From Chitinophagaceae bacterium (lineage in GTDB: Bacteria > Bacteroidota > Bacteroidia > Chitinophagales > Chitinophagaceae), in NCBI GenBank assembly GCA_947447005.1, contig CANFHO010000018.1:1-36755 (forward strand): a stretch of DNA of 36,755 bases, read 5' to 3'. Positions within the stretch are counted from its first letter, which is position 1, and every line of letters starts with the position of its first letter. The position numbers and the translations under genes were made by a program. Positions 24,735-34,700 of this stretch are shown here, piece after piece. The notes under the pieces are model-generated. The model did not search any database and was not told the DNA's origin. It saw only the letters and a program-made list of their open reading frames with translations.

Positions 24735-25247
24735 ATGCCAGTAATACTACCTGTCAGAGGGATATCACCAACCATTGGAGATGATGCATTTATAGCTCCC
24801 AATGCAACAATTGTGGGAGAAGTAACAATGGGTTCTTCTTGCAGCATATGGTTCAATGCAGTTATCAGAGGAGATGTAAATGCCATCATCCTTGGCAACA
24901 ATGTGAATATTCAAGACAATGCAACTATACATTGCACCTATATGAAGCACAAAACAGTTGTTGGCAATAATGTGAGTATTGGACATAATGCCATTGTTCA
25001 TGGATGTACCATTGAAGACAATGTTTTGATAGGAATGGGCTCTATTGTAATGGATGGTGTTGTAGTGGGAAGCAATTCCATCATTGCAGCTGGAGCTGTG
25101 GTATTGGAAGGCACCATTGTTCCCGAAGGAAGCATATATGCAGGTGTTCCAGCAAAAAAGGTAAAAGAAGTATCTCCAGAACTATTGGAAGGTGAGATCA
25201 AACGAATTGCCAATAACTATTCAACATATAGCAGTTGGTTCAAATAA
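24735..25247 (+). CDS. Gamma-class carbonic anhydrase-like hexapeptide protein
   Basis: This 170-residue protein has a left-handed beta-helix built of hexapeptide repeats (GDDAFIAPNATIVGEV, GNNVNIQDNATIH, GNNVSIGHNAIVHG, GSNSIIAAGAVV) and a C-terminal helix. Three histidines in the family's zinc positions are present (His66, His84, His89, the last two five apart). It therefore belongs to the YrdA/PaaY/CamH type. Carbonic anhydrase activity is proven only for some members; others are acyltransferase-like or of unknown role. The frame opens 13 codons earlier, but MPVILPVRG matches the family's N-terminus. A small lipoprotein gene follows after 9 bases. Confidence 0.88.
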   Translation: MPVILPVRGISPTIGDDAFIAPNATIVGEVTMGSSCSIWFNAVIRGDVNAIILGNNVNIQDNATIHCTYMKHKTVVGNNVSIGHNAIVHGCTIEDNVLIGMGSIVMDGVVVGSNSIIAAGAVVLEGTIVPEGSIYAGVPAKKVKEVSPELLEGEIKRIANNYSTYSSWFK

Positions 25248-25256
25248 TTGATAGAC

Positions 25257-25421
25257 ATGAAAAACAAATATTGGATTTTTATTTCAGCTCTTTTAATTGT
25301 AACGATTACGCTGGGCTCTTGTCACAGAAAATATGGATGCCCAAGTAACGGTAAAAATGTAGGTGCAGAGCGCCTCATGAGCGGAGAAAAAGTACCCCGT
25401 GCTAAAAAATTCAGGAGCTGA
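25257..25421 (+). CDS. Small lipoprotein, 54 residues, unknown
   Basis: ATG at 25257 opens a 54-codon frame ending in TGA. The protein has a basic start (MKNKYW), a hydrophobic core, and lipobox LGSC with lipidation at Cys22. A mature part of only 33 residues follows: HRKYGCPSNGKNVGAERLMS and then a basic Lys/Arg-rich end. There is a second Cys (Cys28). It lies 9 bases after the carbonic-anhydrase stop and is probably translated from the same mRNA. The KYGCPSNGKNVGAE core looks like a conserved motif, and from memory similar short lipoproteins occur in Bacteroidota, but I cannot name a function. Its stop directly touches the rsgA stop on the other strand. Confidence 0.75.
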   Translation: MKNKYWIFISALLIVTITLGSCHRKYGCPSNGKNVGAERLMSGEKVPRAKKFRS

Positions 25422-26354
25422 TTACCAACTGCTCGTTTCTTCGATGCTGTCAAGTATCGTGCAATAGCTAACAAATCTGTCTTCGTGAATTTTACCATCG
25501 CGTACAGCCTGCTTGATAGCACATCCTGGTTCATTCATGTGCATGCAGTTATTGAATTGACATTCATTGATCAGATCTCGCATTTCAGGAAAATAATGTG
25601 AAAGTTCCTGCTTGGTTATATCTGCAATCGCAAACTCCCTCATCCCTGGTGTATCTATAATGCTGCCCCCAACATTGGGCAAGTCATACATCTCTGCAAA
25701 TGTTGTGGTATGCATACCCTTTCCGCTCCAACCGCTCACTTCCTGGGTTTTGATGTCCTGATTGTTCATCACATAATTAATCAAACTTGATTTCCCAACA
25801 CCCGAATGTCCGCTGATCAAGGTTGTCTTGTTTTCTAGCAATGCATTCAATTCTTCCATTCCTGATTTTTCCTTCACAGAAGTAAGCAATACCGTATATC
25901 CTATGGCCTCATACATAGCTTTTCGATCTTCAAAAAGGATGACATCCTCTTCACTGTATACATCTGATTTATTGAAGAGTATGATAGCTGGAATATGGAA
26001 CCCTTCACAGGTTACCAAAAATCGATCTATAAAGCCCTGAGAGGTTCTGGGCTCACGCAGGGTTGCGATCAACATGGATTGATCCAGATTCGAAGCAATG
26101 ATATGATGCTGGCGTCTGTTTGCAGGAGATATCCTGTTTACATAATTTCTTCTGTCATGAATTTCGGTAATCATCACCCTTCCTTCAGCTTCATCCTCAT
26201 GCTCAAACTCCACTTCGTCGCCAACAGCAACAGGATTCGTGGAAGTGAATCCATCCATTTTAAATTTACCCTTCAACCTCGCATTGTAAAAAGTACCATC
26301 TGTAGATTTTACAGCATACCAGCTTCCGGTTGACTTGTAAACAATTCCTCTCAT
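25422..26354 (-). CDS. rsgA: Ribosome small-subunit-dependent GTPase A
   Basis: RsgA is a circularly permuted GTPase that checks late 30S subunit maturation. The 310-residue protein has an N-terminal OB fold (about 1-75). The G motifs come in permuted order: G4 NKSD (128-131), G1 GHSGVGKSS (182-190) and G3 DTPG (234-237). A C-terminal zinc knuckle has Cys265, Cys270, His272 and Cys278. It follows nadE with a single-base gap, so the two share a transcript. The 3' end abuts the small lipoprotein gene tail to tail. Confidence 0.96.
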   Translation of the reverse strand: MRGIVYKSTGSWYAVKSTDGTFYNARLKGKFKMDGFTSTNPVAVGDEVEFEHEDEAEGRVMITEIHDRRNYVNRISPANRRQHHIIASNLDQSMLIATLREPRTSQGFIDRFLVTCEGFHIPAIILFNKSDVYSEEDVILFEDRKAMYEAIGYTVLLTSVKEKSGMEELNALLENKTTLISGHSGVGKSSLINYVMNNQDIKTQEVSGWSGKGMHTTTFAEMYDLPNVGGSIIDTPGMREFAIADITKQELSHYFPEMRDLINECQFNNCMHMNEPGCAIKQAVRDGKIHEDRFVSYCTILDSIEETSSW

Positions 26355-26355
26355 G

Positions 26356-28068
26356 TTAGCTTAGGTATTTTGCAACGATGGGCAATCTTCTTCCTACACC
26401 AAAAGCTTTGGTGCTAACGCGAATGATAGGGCAAAACTGGTTTCGCTTATACTCATTGATGTTCACCATGCGCAAAACACGTTTGACCAAGGCCTCATCA
26501 AATCCTGCCTGGATGATTTCTTTAGGCCCCATCCTTCTTTCGATATACTGGAAAAGAACCCTGTCAAGCAAATCATAATCCGGGAGACTGTCGCTATCCT
26601 TTTGATTTGGCCTCAATTCAGCAGAAGGTGCTTTGGTGATGATATTTTCAGGAATGATTTCTTGATTTCGATTGATATAACGGGCAAGTGCATACACCTG
26701 TGTTTTATACAGATCCCCCAATACACTTAAACCGCCAGCCATATCCCCATACAATGTTCCGTAACCCGTAGAAAGTTCACTTTTATTGGACGTATTCAAC
26801 AAAACGTAGCCGAATTTATTGGCAATAGCCATTAAAATGTTGCCCCGGCTTCTACTTTGTATATTTTCCTCTGCAATACCAAAAGATGTATCCTTGAAAA
26901 GAGGATCCAAGGTTGTCAAAAAAGTTTCATAGACATTGTGTATAGAAACAATATGATATGGATTTTGGAGGTTTTTACTCAATGATACAGCATCATCAAC
27001 AGAATGCGTACTGGAAAAACCTGATGGCATCAAAATAGCTGTAACATTTTCACTCCCCAAGGCCTCAGAGGCCAATGCCAATACCACTGCTGAATCAATT
27101 CCTCCGCTGCTACCCAAAATGGCTTTTTTAAATCCCATTTTGGAAAAATAATCTTTCAACCCCACAAGCAATGCCTGATGGATCTGCTGAATATTATTTT
27201 CTCTGGTTAGATATTCAATGATTGTTGATGGTTCCTCCGCGTGCGAAAAACGCATCGATTTACCAAGCAAACTGGTTTGATTGATATAATCGGCTTGGGG
27301 ATTTTCATAGAGATCATCTGTATCAACCATGACTGCATCTTCACAAAATGCATTCAACTGGGCATGCAATCTGCCTTTGTCTGTAAACACCAAACTATTG
27401 CCATCAAATACAATCTCCGTTTGGGCACCCACAGCATTTACATAAATCATGGGAAGCTTGTATTTCAGCACATTCAACCGAACAACCTCTTTTCTATCTT
27501 CATCATGATCATAATCAAAAGGAGAGGCTGATAAATTGATCATCATATCAGGTGACTGCTCCATTAATTTATCCATAGGACAAACCCGGTAAAGTGGGTT
27601 GTCGCCTAAGTTCCATATATCTTCACAAATAGTCACTGCGATTTTCTTTCCTTTGAAATGGAGAATATTCCATTCGTATGCAGGCTCAAAATATCGATAT
27701 TCATCAAACACATCGTAGTTTGGAAGAAGTGTTTTGCTTGCTATACCTTTTATTTCACCATCATACACCAAAATGGCAGAATTGAGTAAGTCTTTGCCTT
27801 CTGCTTGTGGATTTCTGGTTGGAGCACCCAGAATAACGCCAATGCCTTGTGCTGCTGCGGCTATTTTTTTTACAGCAGCCTCAGATTCTAAAATAAAATC
27901 TTCGAATTCTAAAAAATCGCGTGGGGGATAGCCACAGATAGAGAGTTCAGAGAAAACCACCAGGTCTGCTCCTTTCAACTTTGCCTCTTCAATCGAATCA
28001 AGCATCTTCTCACTATTGAGTGCGAAGTTTCCAATATGGTAGTTTTGCTGCGCAAGAAAAACCTTCAT
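26356..28068 (-). CDS. nadE: Glutamine-dependent NAD+ synthetase
   Basis: This is the last step of NAD synthesis: amidation of deamido-NAD with ammonia from glutamine. The 570-residue protein has an N-terminal nitrilase-type glutaminase with the catalytic triad Glu41 (FSELSICGYPPRD), Lys112 (SKTLLPNYDVF) and Cys148 (VTICEDIWN). The C-terminal synthetase domain has the ATP loop LGSSGGIDSAVV (SGGIDS 321-326). The frame is open for 19 more codons upstream, but MKVFLAQQNYHIG is the usual family N-terminus and the extension looks unlike it. rsgA lies directly downstream; gldB is divergent, 109 bases away. Confidence 0.96.
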   Translation of the reverse strand: MKVFLAQQNYHIGNFALNSEKMLDSIEEAKLKGADLVVFSELSICGYPPRDFLEFEDFILESEAAVKKIAAAAQGIGVILGAPTRNPQAEGKDLLNSAILVYDGEIKGIASKTLLPNYDVFDEYRYFEPAYEWNILHFKGKKIAVTICEDIWNLGDNPLYRVCPMDKLMEQSPDMMINLSASPFDYDHDEDRKEVVRLNVLKYKLPMIYVNAVGAQTEIVFDGNSLVFTDKGRLHAQLNAFCEDAVMVDTDDLYENPQADYINQTSLLGKSMRFSHAEEPSTIIEYLTRENNIQQIHQALLVGLKDYFSKMGFKKAILGSSGGIDSAVVLALASEALGSENVTAILMPSGFSSTHSVDDAVSLSKNLQNPYHIVSIHNVYETFLTTLDPLFKDTSFGIAEENIQSRSRGNILMAIANKFGYVLLNTSNKSELSTGYGTLYGDMAGGLSVLGDLYKTQVYALARYINRNQEIIPENIITKAPSAELRPNQKDSDSLPDYDLLDRVLFQYIERRMGPKEIIQAGFDEALVKRVLRMVNINEYKRNQFCPIIRVSTKAFGVGRRLPIVAKYLS

Positions 28069-28143
28069 ACCGCAAAATTGCGTAATTAGACTGAATAAAA
28101 TCCTAAAAGAATAACAAACAGGCAACTAATTCCATGATTCGGT

Positions 28144-28151
28144 TATTTTTG
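28144..28151 (+). promoter_or_regulatory. Possible -7 element for gldB
   Basis: TATTTTTG is an exact TAnnTTTG match ending 26 bases upstream of the gldB ATG (28178), a typical distance. No TTG is seen at the -33 position. Confidence 0.45.
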
Positions 28152-28177
28152 CTTACTCTTTTGCTAAAACCACACAT

Positions 28178-29227
28178 ATGAATCAGTTTAAAAAATACCC
28201 TCTCTTTGTTTTCGCTTTCATGATTTCGCTTATTTCCTGCAATACAGGCAATCAAAAACCAGATGTAAGCAATATTCATGTGGAATTGAAGTTCAGGAGA
28301 TTTGAAAAAGATTTTTTTGCAATAGACACAAATAATCTGACTGTTTCTATTCAACAGCTGGACAGTGCATATCCCCATTTTACGAGTGATTTTATCAACA
28401 AGCTTATGGGTTTGAACATAGTGGATACAACAAAATCCTTTCAAGCCATCAAACAATTTCTTCATGATTATCGTCCGATGCTTGACAGTATAACCCTTAT
28501 TGAAAAGGATCTTGCAACTGCAAAAGATGAAATTCAGGAAGCATTGAAACTCACGAAATACTATTTTCCTTCATACAAACTCCCGGAGGAATTCATTACG
28601 TATGTTGGCCCGATGGATGTGTATTTGAATACAACGATCGGCGGACAAACTGAATTGATAACAACCAATGCACTTTGTACTGGCTTGGAATTGAGACTCG
28701 GCGAACATTCAAGTTTTTACAATTCAATGCAGGGACAACAGTTATATCCACAGTATATGTCCAAAAAGTTCAACCCATCATCTATATCTGTTGGATGCAT
28801 GAAAAGTTTAATTGATGATGTCTTCCCCTTAAAACGTCATCAAAATACCTTGCTGGCAATTATGGTTGAACAAGGCAGAAAAATGTATTTATTGGATCTT
28901 TTATTACCTGACAAGTCTGAAGAAATTAAATTTGGATATTCCAGCGCACAGCTAAAGGCGGCTTATTACAATGAAGCTTTTATTTGGAATTATTTTATTG
29001 AGAACAAATTGCTGTTTGAAGAAGACCTGATGAAAATAAAATCTTTCATCAGCGATGGACCATTTACAAATGAATTTGGTTTTGATTCACCCAGCTATTT
29101 GTCCTTGTTTATGGGGAAACAACTTATAAAAAAATACATGGAGAAGTTCCCTAAAACAAGTCTTCAGGAATTATTCTCCATGGATGCTGATAAAATCTTA
29201 TCTGGATCTCAATATAAACCACACTAA
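28178..29227 (+). CDS. gldB: Gliding motility lipoprotein GldB homologue
   Basis: This is a 349-residue lipoprotein with lipobox LISC (Cys21). The N-terminal FRRFEKDFFAIDT segment, the central GGQTELITTNALCTGLEL region and the C-terminal GPFTNEFGFDSPSYLSLFMGKQLIKKYM stretch (read as separate motifs) are GldB-like. GldB is needed for gliding in Flavobacterium johnsoniae and is widespread in Bacteroidota, also in non-gliders. It is divergent from nadE. gldC, which accompanies gldB in F. johnsoniae, is not next to it; a desaturase gene converges instead, with a 3-base gap. The presence of GldB hints at, but does not prove, gliding motility. Confidence 0.85.
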   Translation: MNQFKKYPLFVFAFMISLISCNTGNQKPDVSNIHVELKFRRFEKDFFAIDTNNLTVSIQQLDSAYPHFTSDFINKLMGLNIVDTTKSFQAIKQFLHDYRPMLDSITLIEKDLATAKDEIQEALKLTKYYFPSYKLPEEFITYVGPMDVYLNTTIGGQTELITTNALCTGLELRLGEHSSFYNSMQGQQLYPQYMSKKFNPSSISVGCMKSLIDDVFPLKRHQNTLLAIMVEQGRKMYLLDLLLPDKSEEIKFGYSSAQLKAAYYNEAFIWNYFIENKLLFEEDLMKIKSFISDGPFTNEFGFDSPSYLSLFMGKQLIKKYMEKFPKTSLQELFSMDADKILSGSQYKPH

Positions 29228-29230
29228 AAA

Positions 29231-30304
29231 TTAGTAAGGTCTTTGTCCCATGGTATGCATAAATCTCACATGAGATGCTATGGCTGCACGGGTAGAAGGG
29301 AAATAAATATAATGAAGATCAAATTTTTCGCATGTTTCTCTGACTATTCTGCTGATAGCAGGGTAATGAATATGACTGATTCTTGGAAAAAGGTGATGCT
29401 CAATTTGATAATTTAATCCGCCTACAAACCAGGTCACAATTTTATTTTTAGATGCGAAATCTGCAGTTGTTTTAACTTGATGGATTGCCCACTCATTTTC
29501 AATTTTTACCGGATCAAACCCTGCAGAATCAAACTCTGCATGTTCAACCACATGTGCCAGTTGAAAAACAGTAGCCAAAGTTATACCGAATGCAAATTGG
29601 CTAATGATAAATCCAACAAGCCATGCTTTCCAACCAATCAATGCAATAGGCAAAGCGATGTAAAACAGAATGAAAAATATTTTTCCTGTCCAAAAAATCA
29701 CATGTTCATTTAAGTCCATTTTCCTCAAAGGAGTGGTATATACTTTCTTGGAGAAATATTTTAAATAATCAGTGAAGAACATGAATAAAGAAGTAAAGCC
29801 ATATAAGATAAACATGTAAGTACTTTGAAAGCGGTGCATTGGTTTCCATGGTTGGGTGCTGCACTCACGCATGAAAGGCATGTTGTTTATATCATCATCA
29901 ACACCATCAATATTGGTATAGGTATGGTGAATGATATTGTGCTTTACTTTCCAAAGAAATGCATTGCCTCCAAGGAAATTATTGGTAAGGCCAAAAACAT
30001 TGTTAACCCAATTCTTTGTCGAAAAACTACCATGACATGCATCATGCATCACATTGAAACCAATTGCAGCCATATTCAATCCAAACAGCAACCAAAGAAA
30101 AATTGACAAAGCCCAATGCATGTCAACAAATAAAAGGGCTCCATATAAAGCAAGCATGGATGGAATAAGAATCATTGTCTTACCATAAAGCTTCCAGTTA
30201 CCCGTTTTTTTTATGCTGTTCATTTCAAAATATGCATCAACTTCTTCTTTCAATGCATTAAAAAATACCCTATTCTTGTTATTAAACGAAACTTTGTAGC
30301 TCAT
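29231..30304 (-). CDS. Membrane fatty-acid desaturase (acyl-lipid type)
   Basis: This is a 357-residue integral membrane di-iron desaturase. Three histidine boxes are intact: HDACH (87-91), HNIIHH (122-127) and QIEHH (300-304). The last one, with Gln before IEHH, is typical of front-end (delta-5/delta-6-type) desaturases. Unlike eukaryotic front-end enzymes it has no fused cytochrome b5, so an external ferredoxin or similar donor is expected. Hydrophobic helices lie at about 43-60, 64-85 and in the 170-240 region. The position of the double bond cannot be predicted. The start is ATG at 30304; a TTG two codons upstream is also in frame. apaG lies 67 bases upstream in the same direction. Confidence 0.92.
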   Translation of the reverse strand: MSYKVSFNNKNRVFFNALKEEVDAYFEMNSIKKTGNWKLYGKTMILIPSMLALYGALLFVDMHWALSIFLWLLFGLNMAAIGFNVMHDACHGSFSTKNWVNNVFGLTNNFLGGNAFLWKVKHNIIHHTYTNIDGVDDDINNMPFMRECSTQPWKPMHRFQSTYMFILYGFTSLFMFFTDYLKYFSKKVYTTPLRKMDLNEHVIFWTGKIFFILFYIALPIALIGWKAWLVGFIISQFAFGITLATVFQLAHVVEHAEFDSAGFDPVKIENEWAIHQVKTTADFASKNKIVTWFVGGLNYQIEHHLFPRISHIHYPAISRIVRETCEKFDLHYIYFPSTRAAIASHVRFMHTMGQRPY

Positions 30305-30371
30305 GGTCAAAAATTGCCTTAAGATGAATAAATAAACTTTTACGAAAATAAAACATGTTTGATGAAATAGG

Positions 30372-30758
30372 TCAATTTCTTTTGAAAGGAGCCTCCATTT
30401 GAAATACTGGAATTGTTACTTCAAATCTAACTTTGGTTATGACATTTTCCATGAGATATGTTCCATACATCTGACCAATCTCAGATTTCAAATTACAACC
30501 TGAAATGTATTGATATTGATCATTTGGAGCAATGACAGGTTGTGCTCCAATCACACCTTCCCCTTCCACTTCACGTTGCTCTGCACTGCTATCTTGTATA
30601 AACCAATGTCTCCTGAGTAATTGAACTGGAAATGAATTGCAGTTTTCAATAGTAACCCGATAAGCAAACATGAATTCCCTTTGCAGGGGATTTGAGTAAT
30701 CAGGTTGATAAAATTGCTCAACACTGATCTTTACACCTTCGGTTACTTTCGACTCCAT
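30372..30758 (-). CDS. apaG: ApaG domain protein
   Basis: This 128-residue single-domain beta-sandwich protein has GVKISVEQFYQPDYS, the FAYRVTIENCN strand, the glycine motif GEGVIGAQPVIAPN and a GTYLMEN turn. ApaG is named from Co2+/Mg2+ efflux phenotypes in enterobacteria and is related to the F-box-associated ApaG domain; its biochemical role is not settled. The frame opens at a TTG six codons earlier, but that TTG lies inside the likely -7 box, so ATG 30758 is chosen. Confidence 0.92.
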   Translation of the reverse strand: MESKVTEGVKISVEQFYQPDYSNPLQREFMFAYRVTIENCNSFPVQLLRRHWFIQDSSAEQREVEGEGVIGAQPVIAPNDQYQYISGCNLKSEIGQMYGTYLMENVITKVRFEVTIPVFQMEAPFKRN

Positions 30759-30773
30759 TTTCAGCTGTTTAAA

Positions 30774-30781
30774 CAAAAATA
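30774..30781 (-). promoter_or_regulatory. Possible -7 element for apaG
   Basis: On the minus strand this is TATTTTTG (exact TAnnTTTG), ending 15 bases upstream of the apaG ATG. A -33 element is not clear. Confidence 0.45.
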
Positions 30782-30960
30782 AACATTAAATCACTTTTCT
30801 GTTGGATGTAATACACGAATTGGCAATTAATTAGATACTAAAACATGTAACCATCTATATATTAACAATAAATTTTGTGTACGGTTCAAGTTCGGGACCT
30901 GCTTTTTTTTATTATCTTTCATCACACAATTTTTATACTCAACAGTCAAAAAATATTGAC

Positions 30961-31698
30961 ATGAAAAAAAGAATCAGCTTGCTTGTATGCGCCTTTACAT
31001 CGATTTCTGCTTTTGCACAACATGTTGGAGACCCCAAATTGACAGAAGTCTGGGATCCTGTTCCGGCCATTGTAAAACCAGGAAACGCACCATCTGATGC
31101 GCCTTCAGATGCCATTATCCTTTTTAATGGCAAAGATCTGAGTGCATGGACTGGCGAGAAAGGTGCTGCTGCCGGATGGGATGTAGAAAATGGCATTGTA
31201 ACTGTAAAAAAAGGTGCAGGCCTGATTACTACAAAGCAATCCTTTGGGGATTGTCAGTTGCACATTGAATGGAGAACTCCTTCTGAAGTAAAAGGCGATG
31301 GACAAGGCAGAGGCAACAGTGGGATATTTCTGATGGGCAAATATGAGCTTCAGGTTTTGGACAGCTATAATAACAGCACCTACTCCAATGGACAGGCAGC
31401 CAGCATCTACAAGCAATTGATACCGTTGGCAAATGCAAGCAAGGGTCCTGGCGAATGGCAAACCTATGATGTAATCTTCATTGCACCTCGTTTTGATTCA
31501 AAAGGAAGGGTTCAATCTCAAGCAAGAATTACAGTAATCCACAACGGCGTACTTGTTCAAAACAATGCAACCATTTGGGGCGGAACAGAATATATTGGCA
31601 TCGCTGAATATAAACCACATGGTGCAAAAGAACCCATCAGTCTCCAAGACCATGGAAATCCGGTAAGCTACAGGAACATTTGGATCAGAGAACTTTAG
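30961..31698 (+). CDS. Exported DUF1080 (3-keto-disaccharide hydrolase-like) protein
   Basis: This is a 245-residue secreted protein. The signal peptide is MKKRISLLVCAFTSISAFA with cleavage before Gln20. The rest is a single DUF1080 domain with a concanavalin-like jelly-roll: ILFNGKDLSAWTGEKG near the start, GNSGIFLMGKYELQVLDSY in the middle, and a C-terminal DHGNPVSYRNIWIREL. These are strong signatures of the family; some members hydrolyse 3-keto-glycosides, while for most the substrate is unknown. The frame continues upstream to a GTG, but the ATG at 30961 begins the signal peptide. It stands alone with no sugar dehydrogenase or isomerase beside it, and a strong hairpin follows. Confidence 0.88.
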   Translation: MKKRISLLVCAFTSISAFAQHVGDPKLTEVWDPVPAIVKPGNAPSDAPSDAIILFNGKDLSAWTGEKGAAAGWDVENGIVTVKKGAGLITTKQSFGDCQLHIEWRTPSEVKGDGQGRGNSGIFLMGKYELQVLDSYNNSTYSNGQAASIYKQLIPLANASKGPGEWQTYDVIFIAPRFDSKGRVQSQARITVIHNGVLVQNNATIWGGTEYIGIAEYKPHGAKEPISLQDHGNPVSYRNIWIREL

Positions 31699-31710
31699 TC
31701 TCCATAAACA

Positions 31711-34700
31711 TTAATTTTTCAAAAGGGAATCCTCTTCAGGGTTCCCTTTTCGTTGGTTTACTGTTTCAGTTACAGCATTTAAAAAAGCAAACAACGCTGG
31801 CATGCTTTCTACATGCTCAGTAACCAGAAGGAAATTTTTTCCCACTTGCTTCAAATGACTTTTATTCGTCTTTGTCTGTATATGGAAAAGGATGGATTGA
31901 AAAAGAGGCGATTCGAAATAAGGGGAATCAGGATTGTTAACGAAATAGCATCTTAAGGTTTGCTGCTTCAATGTAATTCGCTCAAAACCCAATCCCAATG
32001 CTAATTTCCTGCAACGTACGGTAGTAAAAAGATCTTCCACACATTCAGGAATAGGGCCAAACCTGTCTTTCATTTCAAAATGAAAAGCCACCAACTCATC
32101 TTCATCCCTGCAATTATCTAAACGGGTATACAACACCAGTCTTTCAGCGATCTGTTCAACATATGTATCAGGAATCAAGATTTCTAAATCAGTATCAATT
32201 GTACAGTCATGTACAAAATCATCTTGCTGACTAATTTCATCTTTGAAGACATCTTTGAAGGATGTTCGTTTCAATTCCCTGATGGCTTCATCCAATATTT
32301 TTTGATACATCTCAAAGCCAATCTCAATCATGAAACCACTTTGTTCTCCGCCCAACATATTTCCGGCTCCACGGATATCCAAATCACGCATCGCAATCTG
32401 AAACCCACTACCCAACTCGGCATGCTGCTCCAAGGTTTGCAATCTTTTTCGTGAATCACTTGGCAACGTGCTCATAGGTGGTGCAAGCAAATAGCAAAAA
32501 GCCTTTCGGTTGCTTCTGCCAACCCTTCCACGAAGTTGATGCAAATCACTCAATCCAAATTGATGTGCATTGTTGATTATAATCGTATTTACATTCGGAA
32601 TATCAACCCCACTCTCTACAATGTTTGTACACACCAGCACATCATATTTCTTTGAAATGAAATCAAAAATCCTTTCCTCCAATTCATGCCCTTCCAACTG
32701 TCCATGGGCGAATCCGATGCTTAAATCCGGACAAAGACTTTTAATCAACTGAGCCATTTCAGGCAATCCGCTCACCCTGTTGTGAATAAAGAAAACCTGT
32801 CCGCCTCTTTCAATCTCAAAATATATAGCTTCCCGGATCAGGTCTTCATTGAAAACGAGTACTTCTGTTTGAATAGGTTGCCTGTTTGGAGGTGGTGTGT
32901 TGATGATACTCAAATCCCTTGCCCCCATCAAGCTAAATTGCAAAGTTCTTGGAATTGGTGTTGCTGTAAGTGTAAGACAATCCACATTTGTTTTGAGTGT
33001 TTTGATCTTTTCCTTGTGTCCTACACCAAATTTCTGTTCTTCATCAATTACCAATAGACCGAGATCCTTGAACTTGACGTCTTTTGCAATCAATGCATGT
33101 GTACCGACGATGATGTCAATTTTTCCTTCTTCAAGTTTTTTATATGTCTCCTTTTTTTCCTTGACAGATTTGAATCGATTCACATAATCAACTGTTACAG
33201 GAAAATCCTTGAGTCGTTCACTGAAGGTTTTATAGTGTTGATATGCAAGGATGGTAGTAGGTACCATTATTGCTGCTTGACGGCCATCCAAGCAAGTCTT
33301 GAAAGCTGCACGCACAGCAACTTCTGTCTTGCCAAATCCTACATCACCACAAACAAGTCGATCCATGGGATGCGGACTTTCCATATCCTTTTTTACATCA
33401 GTAATGGCCTTCGCCTGGTCAGGAGTGTCTTCATAAATGAACGAAGCCTCCAATTCAGTTTGCATATAATTGTCGGGCGCATGTGCAAACCCTTCCTGGG
33501 CTTTGCGTTCTGCGTAAAGCTTAATAAGATCAAAAGCAATTTCCTTGACCTTCCCTTTTGTTTTTTCTTTCAGCTTAACCCAAACATCACTGCCTAACTT
33601 ATTTACCTTCGGAACATGTCCTTCTTTGCCTGTATATTTGGATATCTTATGAAGTGAGTTGATATTCACGTATAGAATATCATTGTCACGATAGATAATT
33701 CTTACTGCTTCCTGCGTTCTTCCTGCATTCTCCACTTTCTGTAATCCGCTGAAAACACCTACTCCATGATCGATATGTACAACAAAATCTCCAGGTTGAA
33801 GCTCCTTCAAGGCTCTTAATGTAATCGCCTTGCTCTTGTTATAAGCCTGCTTGATTTTGTATTTATGATATCGTTGGAATATCTGATGATCCGTATAAAC
33901 AACCAACCCCATTTCTTTGTCGTAATAACCCTGATGCAATGATTTTGCAATAGGAACAAAGTTGATTTCTGCTTTCAAGTCTGCAAAAATGGAATACAAA
34001 CGTTCAAGTTGTTTAGGGTTTTCTGCAAAAATGAATATCTGATGTTTAGCTGCTTCATGGATTTTAAGATCCTTGATCAACAATTCAAACTGCCTGTTGA
34101 AAGATGGTTGTGGCAATACGCTCAAATGCATATCCATAGTATGATTTGCCAATGAGGAATTGTGACCAAACTCAACAACATGCCTGCGATTCATTCCCCT
34201 GAAAGCATCATCAAATCCTGTAAAATCTTCAGGAGATGGATCCGTTATTTTATCATCAGTTTCTCTTATTGCAGAATTTTCATCCCTTCTTTCAAAAAAC
34301 AATTGAAGACTATCCACATGATCAAGATATCTATCCAATATCAGTTGCCAATTGGACGTATATATGATGGTATTTTCAGGAAGGAAATCAAAAAAATCAA
34401 TTTTCTCAGACTCTGTAAAAGATGCATCTGCATTGGGGATGATGCTAACTTGTAACAGTTTACGTTCACTTAATTGGGTTTCAGGATCAAAAATCCTGAT
34501 TGAATCCACATCCTGTCCGAATAACTCAACCCGATATGGTTTTTCGTTGCCAAAGGAATAAATATCGAAAATACCACCTCGCATGGCAAATTGTCCGGGC
34601 TCGTATACAAAATCAGTACGCTCGAAACCCAACCCCACCAATCTTTCCATAACAGCATCTGTTTCCAAACGATCATTTACCTTGATCTGAATCGTATTGG

